Source of the DNA: Streptococcus hillyeri | Lineage (GTDB): Bacteria; Bacillota; Bacilli; Lactobacillales; Streptococcaceae | Assembly (NCBI RefSeq): GCF_003686955.1 | Contig: NZ_RCVM01000007.1 | Coordinates: 1 to 64,000, forward strand | Direction: 5' to 3' | DNA: 64,000 bases | In this document: one piece after another, positions 25,106 to 32,134 of the stretch | How positions within the stretch are numbered: position 1 is the first letter of the stretch | Layout of the letters: each line of letters begins with the position of its first letter | Made by a program: the position numbers and the translations under genes | The notes under the pieces: generated by a model | The model's database searches: none | The model's input: only the letters and a program-made list of their open reading frames with translations | What the model was told of the DNA's origin: nothing

Positions 25106-26257
25106 ATGACAAGTAAGTTTATTAAAGCAGATACATTCTATTTTGCAGATGAAACAAAATCTGGTGGCTATTTGGCTTTAGTGGATGGTCGTTTTGGAGA
25201 ATGGCAGAGCGATATTCCAGAAGGAGCAGAGGTTTTAGATTACACAGGCTATGCTATTGCACCAGGTTTGGTAGATACCCATATTCATGGTTACGGTGGT
25301 GCAGATGTTATGGATGCAGATCCTGAAGGTGTATTGCATATGAGTGAAGCGTTGCTATCAACGGGAGTGACTTCATTTTTACCGACGACTTTGACCTCTT
25401 CTTTTGAACAATTGGAAAAAGCGTCAGCTGCTATTGCCAGTGTAGCTGGCAGTGAAAAGGGAGCTAAAATTCAAGGTATTTACTTTGAAGGACCATATTT
25501 TACAGAAGAATACAAAGGAGCCCAAAACCCAATCTATATGTCCAATCCAAATCTAGCAGATTTTGACGCTTGGCAAAAGGCAGCCAATGGCCTTATCAAA
25601 AAAATCGCCTTGGCACCAGAGCGCAAAGGTGTAGCTGAGTTTGTAACGGCTATGAAAGAACGTGGTGTAACAGTTGCTCTAGGACATTCTAATGCGACTT
25701 ATGCTCAGGCAAAGGCAGCTGTTGAATCTGGTGCGTCTGTCTGGGTGCATGTCTATAATGGGATGCGTGGTTTAACGCACCGTGAACTCGGTATGGTTGG
25801 CTCTGCTTATCACATTCCAAACACTTATGCAGAGTGGATTTGTGACGGACATCACTCAGTACCTGAAGCTGGTGATATCCTCATGAAACAAAAAGGTTAT
25901 GACCATGTTGCTCTCATTACAGACTGTATGCGTGCGGGCGGTTGCCCAGATGGCGATTATATGCTCGGTGAATTTCCGGTTATTGTGGAAAATGGCACAG
26001 CTAGGCTCAAGTCAAATGGTAGCTTAGCAGGTTCTATCTTGAAATTAAAAGATGGGCTTAAAAATGTTGTCAAATGGGGTCTGGCAACACCAGCAGACGC
26101 CATCAAAATGGCAAGTCTTGTTCCTGCAAAATCAGTAAATATCGACAATGTTTGTGGTCAGTTAACCGCGGGATATGCCGCAGACTTTATTGTCCTTGAT
26201 AAAGAGTTAAACTTAGTTGCAACCTATATTGATGGTGAAAAACGATTTGAAGCCTAG
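25106..26257 (+). CDS. nagA: N-acetylglucosamine-6-phosphate deacetylase
   Basis: NagA removes acetate from GlcNAc-6-P, giving glucosamine-6-P for glycolysis or wall synthesis. The 383-residue amidohydrolase shows DTHIHGYGGADVMD (metal site), YFEGPYF (Glu ligand), ALGHSNATYAQ and VHVYNGMRGL (His ligands), and LITDCMRAGG (catalytic Asp). The start at 25106 follows GAGGTGA; the longer in-frame frame from 25013 would cross the promoter and terminator. The gene is flanked by terminators, so it is monocistronic. Confidence 0.97.
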   Translation: MTSKFIKADTFYFADETKSGGYLALVDGRFGEWQSDIPEGAEVLDYTGYAIAPGLVDTHIHGYGGADVMDADPEGVLHMSEALLSTGVTSFLPTTLTSSFEQLEKASAAIASVAGSEKGAKIQGIYFEGPYFTEEYKGAQNPIYMSNPNLADFDAWQKAANGLIKKIALAPERKGVAEFVTAMKERGVTVALGHSNATYAQAKAAVESGASVWVHVYNGMRGLTHRELGMVGSAYHIPNTYAEWICDGHHSVPEAGDILMKQKGYDHVALITDCMRAGGCPDGDYMLGEFPVIVENGTARLKSNGSLAGSILKLKDGLKNVVKWGLATPADAIKMASLVPAKSVNIDNVCGQLTAGYAADFIVLDKELNLVATYIDGEKRFEA

Positions 26258-26265
26258 ATGTGATG

Positions 26266-26289
26266 AAAAGGGGGGATTTCCCCTTTTTT
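26266..26289 (+). terminator. Intrinsic terminator of nagA
   Basis: The stem AAAAGGGG/CCCCTTTT is followed by more T. Confidence 0.88.
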
Positions 26290-26291
26290 AC

Positions 26292-26322
26292 TTGACTTAG
26301 ACCTAGTCTAAGGTGTTAGGAT
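26292..26322 (+). promoter_or_regulatory. MerR-type promoter of the aldo/keto reductase gene
   Basis: TTGACT (26292-26297) and TAGGAT (26317-26322) are 19 bp apart, the over-long spacer that MerR activators need. The spacer holds a perfect dyad CTTAGAC-CTA-GTCTAAG (26296-26312). The matching element at 27356 makes the MerR gene downstream the probable regulator. Confidence 0.85.
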
Positions 26323-26350
26323 AGGAAGAAAACAAACTAAGGAGAATGTT

Positions 26351-27334
26351 ATGAAGTATAGACCATTAGGGACGACAGATATGTCAATTAGTTCCGTTAG
26401 TTTTGGGACTTGGGCGCTCGGTGGTGATTGGGGCGATGTCACTGAGGAAAATGCCAAATCTGCTCTTAACCATGCAATTGATAGAGGTGTCAATTTTTTT
26501 GATACTGCAGATGTTTACGGTGGCGGACGGAGTGAGAAAATTATTGGTCAGGTCTTGAAAGAGCGTAGCGAACGTGTTTATGTAGCCACAAAATTTGGAC
26601 GTCGTGATGATTTTACTAATCCTGAAAATTATACTTATGAAAAGGTTCGCCAGTATGCGGAAGAAAGCTTGCGTAATCTTCAGATGGATGCGATAGACCT
26701 CTATCAAATTCATTGTCCCACAACCGAGATTCTTACCCAATCGGATGTTTTTACAGTGCTTGAAGATTTGAAAAAAGAAGGACTCATTCGCTACTATGGG
26801 GTCAGTGTTGAGACAGATGACCAAGGAAAATTTGTCCTTGAAAATACAAATGCTAGCAGTTTACAAGTCATTGTGAATTTGCTTCGCCAAAAACCAGTGA
26901 AGGAAATGATTGCACTAGCCAAAGATAAACATGTTGGTGTTTTAGCACGTGTCCCACTTGCCAGCGGACTTCTAACAGGAAAATACAGTAAAAACTCTAC
27001 CTTCCCAGAAAATGATCATCGTCATTATAATCGTGATGGCGCGGCTTTCAATGTTGGTGAAACCTTTGGTGGTCTTCCTTTTGACAAGGCGATTGAACTG
27101 GTTGACCAAGTACAATGGATTGGTAAAGAGCACGGTGGTTTAGCGACAGCATCACTCAAATGGCTCTTGCAACAAGAAGGGATTACAGCCGTTATCCCAG
27201 GTTTTAAGAGTATTAAGCAGGTTGATAATAATCTTGAAAGCCTAGAAGCTCTGCCATTTAGCCCGCAAGAGTTAGAACGATTGTCAGACTTCTATTGGAA
27301 AGAAGTCCATTCTCACATTCGTGGTGCTTACTAA
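26351..27334 (+). CDS. Aldo/keto reductase under MerR control
   Basis: This 327-residue AKR has the full tetrad: Asp and Tyr in FFDTADVYGGGRSEKIIG, Lys in YVATKFGRRDD and His in LYQIHCPTTE. LLQQEGITAVIPGFKSIKQVDNNLESL is the cofactor-binding end. AAGGAG precedes the ATG. The promoter is a MerR-type one, shared in design with that of the MerR gene 95 bp downstream, so expression probably rises on carbonyl, aldehyde or thiol stress. It belongs to the group with YdbC/YhdN-type sequences; the physiological substrate is unknown. Confidence 0.94.
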   Translation: MKYRPLGTTDMSISSVSFGTWALGGDWGDVTEENAKSALNHAIDRGVNFFDTADVYGGGRSEKIIGQVLKERSERVYVATKFGRRDDFTNPENYTYEKVRQYAEESLRNLQMDAIDLYQIHCPTTEILTQSDVFTVLEDLKKEGLIRYYGVSVETDDQGKFVLENTNASSLQVIVNLLRQKPVKEMIALAKDKHVGVLARVPLASGLLTGKYSKNSTFPENDHRHYNRDGAAFNVGETFGGLPFDKAIELVDQVQWIGKEHGGLATASLKWLLQQEGITAVIPGFKSIKQVDNNLESLEALPFSPQELERLSDFYWKEVHSHIRGAY

Positions 27335-27355
27335 GGAGAAGAACTAGGTTCTTTC

Positions 27356-27386
27356 TTGACTTAGACTTACTCTAAAGTGGTATGAT
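27356..27386 (+). promoter_or_regulatory. MerR-type promoter of the merR-dxs-AKR operon
   Basis: TTGACT (27356-27361) and TATGAT (27381-27386) are again 19 bp apart, with dyad CTTAGA-N5-TCTAAAG between them. The close match to the site at 26292 implies autoregulation. Confidence 0.85.
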
Positions 27387-27429
27387 GGGGACAAGAAAAT
27401 TATTGAAAAACAATTGAGAGGAGGCTAGC

Positions 27430-27861
27430 GTGATTAGCATCAAAACGATTTCAGAGCAATTAGGAATCTCTGCGCATGCCATTCGTTTCTATGAAAAAGA
27501 GGGAATGGTCGACATTCCAAGAAATGACCGTGGCTTTCGTGAATTTGATGAGCGTAGCGTTGACCGCTTAAAAGCTATTGCCCATTACCGCCGTGTTGGT
27601 ATGTCTTTAGAAGATATTCGTAAGATTTTGGCGGAATTTCATAATCACACACTATCAACAGAGTTACTTGAAAAAACAAAGCGCGATTTAGAGCAGCAAA
27701 TCCACGATTTACAGGAAACACACCATTATTTAGTTGAAAAAATTAAAATTCATCGTCGGTTATCTGAGCTTGAAAATCAAGGACTAACAGAAAAAGAACG
27801 TACAGATGCCTATTATGATATTAGGCGTAAGGAAGGACAAGAAAATGACAGTGTTGGATAA
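27430..27861 (+). CDS. MerR-family regulator (NmlR/AdhR-like)
   Basis: This 143-residue activator has the N-terminal winged HTH: SIKTISEQLGISAHAIRFYEKEGMVDIPRNDRGFREF, then a long dimerisation coiled coil. It lacks cysteines in the C-terminal part, so it is not a metal sensor of the classic type and resembles aldehyde-responsive or NmlR-like members; no cysteine is visible anywhere in the protein, which argues against thiol sensing too. Translation starts at GTG 27430 behind GAGGAGG. Its last 17 bases overlap the start of the dxs-like gene, giving translational coupling. Two 19-bp-spaced promoters in its neighbourhood are the probable targets. Confidence 0.93.
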   Translation: MISIKTISEQLGISAHAIRFYEKEGMVDIPRNDRGFREFDERSVDRLKAIAHYRRVGMSLEDIRKILAEFHNHTLSTELLEKTKRDLEQQIHDLQETHHYLVEKIKIHRRLSELENQGLTEKERTDAYYDIRRKEGQENDSVG

Positions 27862-29590
27862 AGTCAATAATCCTTCTGATGTCAAAAAGCTCAGCCTTTC
27901 GGAACTAGAAGACTTAGCCAATGATATCAGAGAACTTTTAGTGAATAAAGTCAGTAAAGTTGGTGGACACTTTGGCCCCAATCTCGGTGTTGTTGAGATG
28001 ACCATTGCTCTCCACAAGGTTTTCAATGCTCCTGTGGATAAAATTGTCTGGGATGTCAGTCATCAGTCTTATCCTCATAAAATCTTAACAGGAAGAAAAC
28101 AAGGTTTTGTGGACGGTCACTTCCATGATATCACTCCCTATACAGACCAAGAAGAAAGTGAGCATGATTTTTTCACCATTGGTCACACCTCTACATCCAT
28201 TGCCCTAGCAGAAGGACTTGCCAAAGCGCGTGATATAAAGGGAGAAAAAGGGAATATCATCGCAGTTATTGGTGACGGTTCTATGTCAGGTGGTTTGGCA
28301 TTTGAAGGACTTAATAATGCTGCGGAATTGAACAGTAACCTCATTGTGATCCTCAATGATAATGAAATGTCTATTGCTAAAAATTACGGCGGTCTTTACC
28401 CGCATTTAGCTGAACTTCGTGCAACCAATGGTCAAGCTAACAATAACCTCTTTAAAGCCTTTGGTTTTGACTATCATTATTTAGAAAATGGACATAGCAT
28501 AGCAGATTTAATTGGTTTGTTTGAAGAAGTTAAAGATGCCAATCATCCTGTATTGCTCCATATTCACACCGAAAAAGGACACGGTGTGGACTGGGCTTTG
28601 AAAGATAAGCAGACCAATCACTGGCGTTCTCCATTCAATGTTGAAACTGGAGAACCTCTGAAACAATCACCAGCTAAGCCGACTTTTGAATCAACCATCG
28701 TGGATTTTCTTGAGGAAGAAATCGAAGCTGGTAAGCCTGTTCTTGCTATGAATGCGGCGATTCCAGGTGCCTTTGGTCTAGGTCGTATCGAAGCCAAATA
28801 TCCTGATCATTATTGGGACTCAGGCATTGCAGAGCAACATAATATCAGTATGGCGACTGGATTTGCCACTGCTGGGGCTAAACCTTATATTTTTCACAGT
28901 GCCACGTTTTTACAGCGTGCTTATGACCAGATTTCTCACGATTTAGCGATTAATAAGGTTCCAGCAGTTCTGATTGTACGTGGTTCTACCATTACCAACA
29001 GTGACCGTACGCACCAAGGAACTTTTGAACGTGCTATGTTGGCAACCATCCCAAATCTCATTTATCTAGCGCCAGCCCATGTTGCTGAATTGAAAGAAAT
29101 GCTGCGCTTTGCTAGTCAACAGACTGAAAATCCAGTCGTCATTTCCATTCCAGCACAACAAGATATGGAGGAGCAGCATGTCAAAAAAGAATTTGCCACT
29201 CCAAACTATGATATTGTTCAAAAAGGGAGTCGTGTAGCCATTCTTGGCCTAGGTGGATTCCTGCAATTAGGAAAAGAAGTCGCAACAGAACTTGAAAAAT
29301 CTGGTATTACTGCCACTATCATCAATCCACGCTTTATTGCAAGTCTTGATGAAAAAACTCTGGAAAGCTTGAAAGACAACCATGAACTCGTGGTGACACT
29401 TGAAGATGGCTCAATAGACGGTGGTTTTGGTCAGCGTATTGCAGGCTTCTTTGGTCCGACAGAGGTGAAAGTTTTAGTCAAAGGCTCCCTTCGTGAATTT
29501 ACAGAAGTTGTGCCACAAGCCGAACTTTATGATAGATACCGTCTCAATAAAGAACAAATTGTAGCAGATATCTTAGATATTTTAAAATAG
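27845..29590 (+). CDS. dxs: 1-deoxy-D-xylulose-5-phosphate synthase-like transketolase
   Basis: This 581-residue TPP enzyme has DXS architecture. The N-terminal part shows GGHFGPNLGVVEMTIALHKV, VWDVSHQSYPHKILTGR and the TPP site GDGSMSGGLAFEGLNNA with ILNDNEMSIAKNYGG. The middle pyrimidine domain includes HSATFLQRAYDQISHDLA, and the C-terminal domain LEDGSIDGGFGQRI. It is somewhat shorter than the usual 620 or so, and the segment GADGPTHHG of typical DXS is replaced by NSDRTHQG, so it is a divergent member. Streptococci make isoprenoids through mevalonate, so the product, if DXP, more likely serves thiamine or PLP synthesis, or this is another acyloin-forming enzyme. The ATG at 27845 follows AAGGA inside the merR end. 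Confidence 0.85.
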   Translation: MTVLDKVNNPSDVKKLSLSELEDLANDIRELLVNKVSKVGGHFGPNLGVVEMTIALHKVFNAPVDKIVWDVSHQSYPHKILTGRKQGFVDGHFHDITPYTDQEESEHDFFTIGHTSTSIALAEGLAKARDIKGEKGNIIAVIGDGSMSGGLAFEGLNNAAELNSNLIVILNDNEMSIAKNYGGLYPHLAELRATNGQANNNLFKAFGFDYHYLENGHSIADLIGLFEEVKDANHPVLLHIHTEKGHGVDWALKDKQTNHWRSPFNVETGEPLKQSPAKPTFESTIVDFLEEEIEAGKPVLAMNAAIPGAFGLGRIEAKYPDHYWDSGIAEQHNISMATGFATAGAKPYIFHSATFLQRAYDQISHDLAINKVPAVLIVRGSTITNSDRTHQGTFERAMLATIPNLIYLAPAHVAELKEMLRFASQQTENPVVISIPAQQDMEEQHVKKEFATPNYDIVQKGSRVAILGLGGFLQLGKEVATELEKSGITATIINPRFIASLDEKTLESLKDNHELVVTLEDGSIDGGFGQRIAGFFGPTEVKVLVKGSLREFTEVVPQAELYDRYRLNKEQIVADILDILK

Positions 29591-29602
29591 GAGAATTAAA
29601 TC

Positions 29603-30442
29603 ATGACAACAGTATTTAACTTAAATGACGGACATAAAATTCCAGCCCTTGGCTTTGGAACCTTTAAAGCTGCTGATGGCAACGAAGCTTACCAATCAAC
29701 ACTAGACGCCCTCAAAGCTGGTTACCGTCACATTGACACGGCCGCTATCTACGGCAATGAAGAAAGTGTTGGCCGTGCCATTAAAGACAGCGGTATTCCA
29801 CGTGAGGAACTCTACATCACAACAAAATTATGGAATGATTCCCATTCTTATGATTTGGCAAAAGCTGCGCTAGCAACGTCACTGAAAAAACTAGACTTAG
29901 ATTATATTGACTTGTACCTTATCCATTGGCCAAATCCAAAAGCTTTCCGTGACAATTGGGAAGAAGCCAATGCAGAAGCATGGCGCTACATGGAAGAAGC
30001 CAAAGAAGCAGGTCTTGTCAAATCAATCGGAGTCAGCAACTTCCTTGTTCATCACTTAGAAGCACTAGCAAAAACAGCTAAAGTGACTCCGTCTGTCAAC
30101 CAAATTCGTTTAGCACCAGGATGCTACCAAGGGGAAGTTGTTGAATATTGCCGTAAGCATGATATTGTCATCGAAGCTTGGGGACCTCTTGGACAGGGAG
30201 AACTTTTTGGGAATACTGACATGAAAGCCTTGGCTGAAAAATATGGCAAAACCATTGCCCAAGTGGCTCTTGCTTGGTCATGGCACGAAGGCTTCTTGCC
30301 ATTACCAAAATCCGTTCATGAAGCACGGATCAAAGAAAACATGGACTTTGCAGACATCGAACTCAGTCAAGAAGATGCAGAGTTTATCAAAAACATCTCA
30401 GGCCTGACAACAGCACCAGACCCAGACAATGCTAATTTCTAA
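29603..30442 (+). CDS. Aldo/keto reductase (2,5-diketo-D-gluconate reductase-like)
   Basis: This is a 279-residue AKR5-type enzyme. The tetrad is in HIDTAAIYGNEESVGRAI (Asp, Tyr), ITTKLWNDSH (Lys) and LYLIHWPNP (His); the family signature GVSNFLVHHLEAL and the C-terminal FLPLPKSVHEARIKENMDFA follow. It begins 12 bp after the dxs-like gene and completes a merR - dxs - AKR operon, ending at a terminator. Two AKRs under the same MerR regulator suggest detoxification of reactive carbonyls. Substrate unknown. Confidence 0.94.
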   Translation: MTTVFNLNDGHKIPALGFGTFKAADGNEAYQSTLDALKAGYRHIDTAAIYGNEESVGRAIKDSGIPREELYITTKLWNDSHSYDLAKAALATSLKKLDLDYIDLYLIHWPNPKAFRDNWEEANAEAWRYMEEAKEAGLVKSIGVSNFLVHHLEALAKTAKVTPSVNQIRLAPGCYQGEVVEYCRKHDIVIEAWGPLGQGELFGNTDMKALAEKYGKTIAQVALAWSWHEGFLPLPKSVHEARIKENMDFADIELSQEDAEFIKNISGLTTAPDPDNANF

Positions 30443-30447
30443 CATTA

Positions 30448-30468
30448 GGAGAGCTTAGGCTCTCTTTT
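30448..30468 (+). terminator. Intrinsic terminator
   Basis: The stem GAGAGC/GCTCTC with loop TTAG is followed by TTTT. Confidence 0.85.
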
Positions 30469-30512
30469 AAATTTTGAGCATAAAAAAGCAAGAATATTTT
30501 AAAGGAGTTAAC

Positions 30513-30530
30513 ATGAGACTAGATTTATGA
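30513..30530 (+). other. Possible five-codon minigene MRLDL upstream of the fba promoter
   Basis: AAAGGAG (30501-30507) is followed 5 bp later by ATG and four more sense codons, then TGA. No upstream transcript is expected to reach it, because a terminator precedes it and the fba -10 lies after it, so this may be chance. Confidence 0.2.
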
Positions 30531-30539
30531 GAGGATTTG

Positions 30540-30548
30540 TGATAAAAT
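30540..30548 (+). promoter_or_regulatory. Extended -10 promoter of fba
   Basis: TGA-TAAAAT occupies 30540-30548, 45 bp before the ATG of fba. No clear -35 hexamer is present. Confidence 0.55.
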
Positions 30549-30593
30549 AAACGAGTAATGGGCGTGACCCAAAAAAATATTAGGAGGCTCGAA

Positions 30594-31475
30594 ATGCCAT
30601 TAGTTTCAGCAGAAAAATTTGTCCAAGCAGCTCGTGAAAACGGCTACGCTGTCGGCGGATTTAACACAAACAACCTTGAGTGGACACAAGCTATCTTGCG
30701 TGCCGCTGAAGCAAAACAAGCTCCAGTTCTTATCCAAACTTCTATGGGTGCTGCTAAATACATGGGTGGTTACAAAGTGTGTCAATCACTTATCGCTAAC
30801 CTTGTAGAATCAATGAACATCACTGTTCCAGTTGCTATTCACCTTGACCATGGTCACTACGAAGACGTTCTTGAGTGTATCGAAGTTGGTTACACTTCAG
30901 TAATGTTTGATGGATCACACCTTCCAGTAGAAGAAAACCTTCGCTTGGCTAAAGATGTTGTTGAAAAAGCTCACGCTAAAGGTATTTCAGTTGAGGCTGA
31001 AGTTGGTACTATCGGTGGTGAAGAAGATGGAATCATTGGTAAAGGTGAACTTGCTCCAATCGAAGATGCAGTAGCAATGGTTGAAACTGGAATTGACTTC
31101 CTTGCAGCTGGTATCGGTAACATCCACGGTCCATACCCAGAAAACTGGGAAGGTCTTGCTCTTGATCACCTTGAAAAATTGGCTGCCGCTATCCCAGGTT
31201 TCCCAATCGTTCTTCACGGTGGTTCAGGTATTCCTGATGAGCAAATCGTTGCAGCAATCAAACTTGGTGTTGCAAAAATCAACGTAAACACTGAGAGCCA
31301 AATCGCATTCTCAAACGCAACTCGTGAATTTGCACGTAACTACGATGCAAACGAAGCAGAATACGACAAGAAAAAACTCTTCGACCCACGTAAATTCTTG
31401 GCACCAGGTATCAAAGCTGTTCAAGGTGCTGTTGAAGAACGTATCGACGTATTCGGTTCAGCAAACAAGGCATAA
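30594..31475 (+). CDS. fba: Class II fructose-bisphosphate aldolase
   Basis: The zinc-dependent aldolase of glycolysis splits fructose-1,6-bisphosphate into DHAP and glyceraldehyde-3-phosphate. Its 293 residues carry the metal ligands and active site in HLDHGHYEDV, EAEVGTIGGEEDGI, GNIHGPYPENW and LHGGSGIPDEQI. The ATG at 30594 follows AGGAGG (30582-30587); an earlier in-frame start at 30558 would include the leader. Codon choice is strongly biased to the preferred streptococcal codons (CTT, GGT, GAA, AAA), as in highly expressed genes. Its tail is echoed by two intergenic repeat copies. Confidence 0.98.
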   Translation: MPLVSAEKFVQAARENGYAVGGFNTNNLEWTQAILRAAEAKQAPVLIQTSMGAAKYMGGYKVCQSLIANLVESMNITVPVAIHLDHGHYEDVLECIEVGYTSVMFDGSHLPVEENLRLAKDVVEKAHAKGISVEAEVGTIGGEEDGIIGKGELAPIEDAVAMVETGIDFLAAGIGNIHGPYPENWEGLALDHLEKLAAAIPGFPIVLHGGSGIPDEQIVAAIKLGVAKINVNTESQIAFSNATREFARNYDANEAEYDKKKLFDPRKFLAPGIKAVQGAVEERIDVFGSANKA

Positions 31476-31479
31476 AAAA

Positions 31480-31561
31480 CTGCGATATAATCTCTGATTA
31501 CGAGCAAATAAAGCATAAGAATCTGCGAACAAATCTTTGATTTGGAGCAAACAAAGCTTAA
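31480..31561 (+). repeat. Two imperfect 39-bp direct repeats after fba
   Basis: Copies begin CTGCGA at 31480 and 31523 (period 43 bp) and end with AGCAAA(T/C)AAAGC(A/T)TAA. The last 18 bases also resemble the end of the fba gene itself (AGCAAACAAGGCATAA at 31460-31475), so the array may be a degenerate amplification of the fba 3' end. Confidence 0.6.
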
Positions 31562-31581
31562 TCTAACGTTGAATAAAAAAT

Positions 31582-31613
31582 AAAAGGATTTCCGATTAGG
31601 GAGTCCTTTTCTT
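31582..31613 (+). terminator. Intrinsic terminator of fba
   Basis: AAAAGGA (31582-31588) pairs with TCCTTTT (31604-31610), with inner TCC/GGG pairing. Confidence 0.75.
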
Positions 31614-31984
31614 ATTTGGGGAGGATTTTTTGAATCTGGATTCACAGGAATAGGTCACATGCTCAAAAAATAGGCATTAGATTTTATCCTTTTTTTGAAA
31701 GTTAAAAAACCGATAATGAGAAAAATGTCTATTTAAAGGGATTGAAAATCAGAATGAAAACAGTCTGGGACTGGCATCTGGAGGGATATAGAATTTATTT
31801 TCTATAAGAAATAAAATTGAGAATCATCATGTAAAGGAATTAACTTGAAACACATGGATTGTCTTCAAGTGATATAATGTAGTGATGGTTTTAATAGATT
31901 AAAACATACTAAGATTAGAAGTGGTAAAGGAGGGAAAATAAATCTTTTAGAGCTATATATTAAAAATAGGAGGATAATAAACTT
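31614..31984. other. AT-rich intergenic region before the large adhesin gene
   Basis: No gene of convincing quality is visible. There is a T/A-rich imperfect hairpin near 31792-31814, and an extended -10 box TGA-TATAAT at 31870-31878 that would start a long leader (over 100 nt) for the signal-peptide ORF and the adhesin. No -35 hexamer is clear. Confidence 0.5.
31870..31878 (+). promoter_or_regulatory. Putative promoter of the adhesin transcript
   Basis: The extended -10 box TGA-TATAAT lies about 107 bp before the small ORF at 31985 and 257 bp before the adhesin gene. Confidence 0.5.
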
Positions 31985-32122
31985 ATGATTAAAAAAGTTT
32001 ATAGATGGCTTAGTTTAATAGTCCTTTTACTGAGCCGATTGACAGGTTTGCTAACGGTGGCGATTTCAGCCGAGAAGGGCGATAACTGCTATATTTGGTG
32101 GACAAATACAGAGATGGTTTAG
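31985..32122 (+). CDS. Short ORF (45 aa) with signal-peptide-like sequence upstream of the adhesin
   Basis: AGGAGG (31970-31975) precedes an ATG opening 45 codons. The product has a basic start MIKKVYRW, a hydrophobic core LSLIVLLLSRLTGLLTVAISA and a short polar tail ending at TAG 32120-32122. The stop overlaps the AGGAG of the adhesin gene (32121-32125), so ribosomes finishing it could restart there. It looks like the signal peptide of a surface protein without its body, either a decayed first gene or a translational leader. No similarity assignment is possible from the sequence. Confidence 0.45.
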   Translation: MIKKVYRWLSLIVLLLSRLTGLLTVAISAEKGDNCYIWWTNTEMV

Positions 32123-32134
32123 GAGTAGAGAGAA

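Noticed and set aside
30513-30530. Five-codon minigene as a real regulator of fba
   Set aside because: It lies upstream of the only fba promoter box and behind a terminator, so it is probably not transcribed; kept only as a low-confidence feature.
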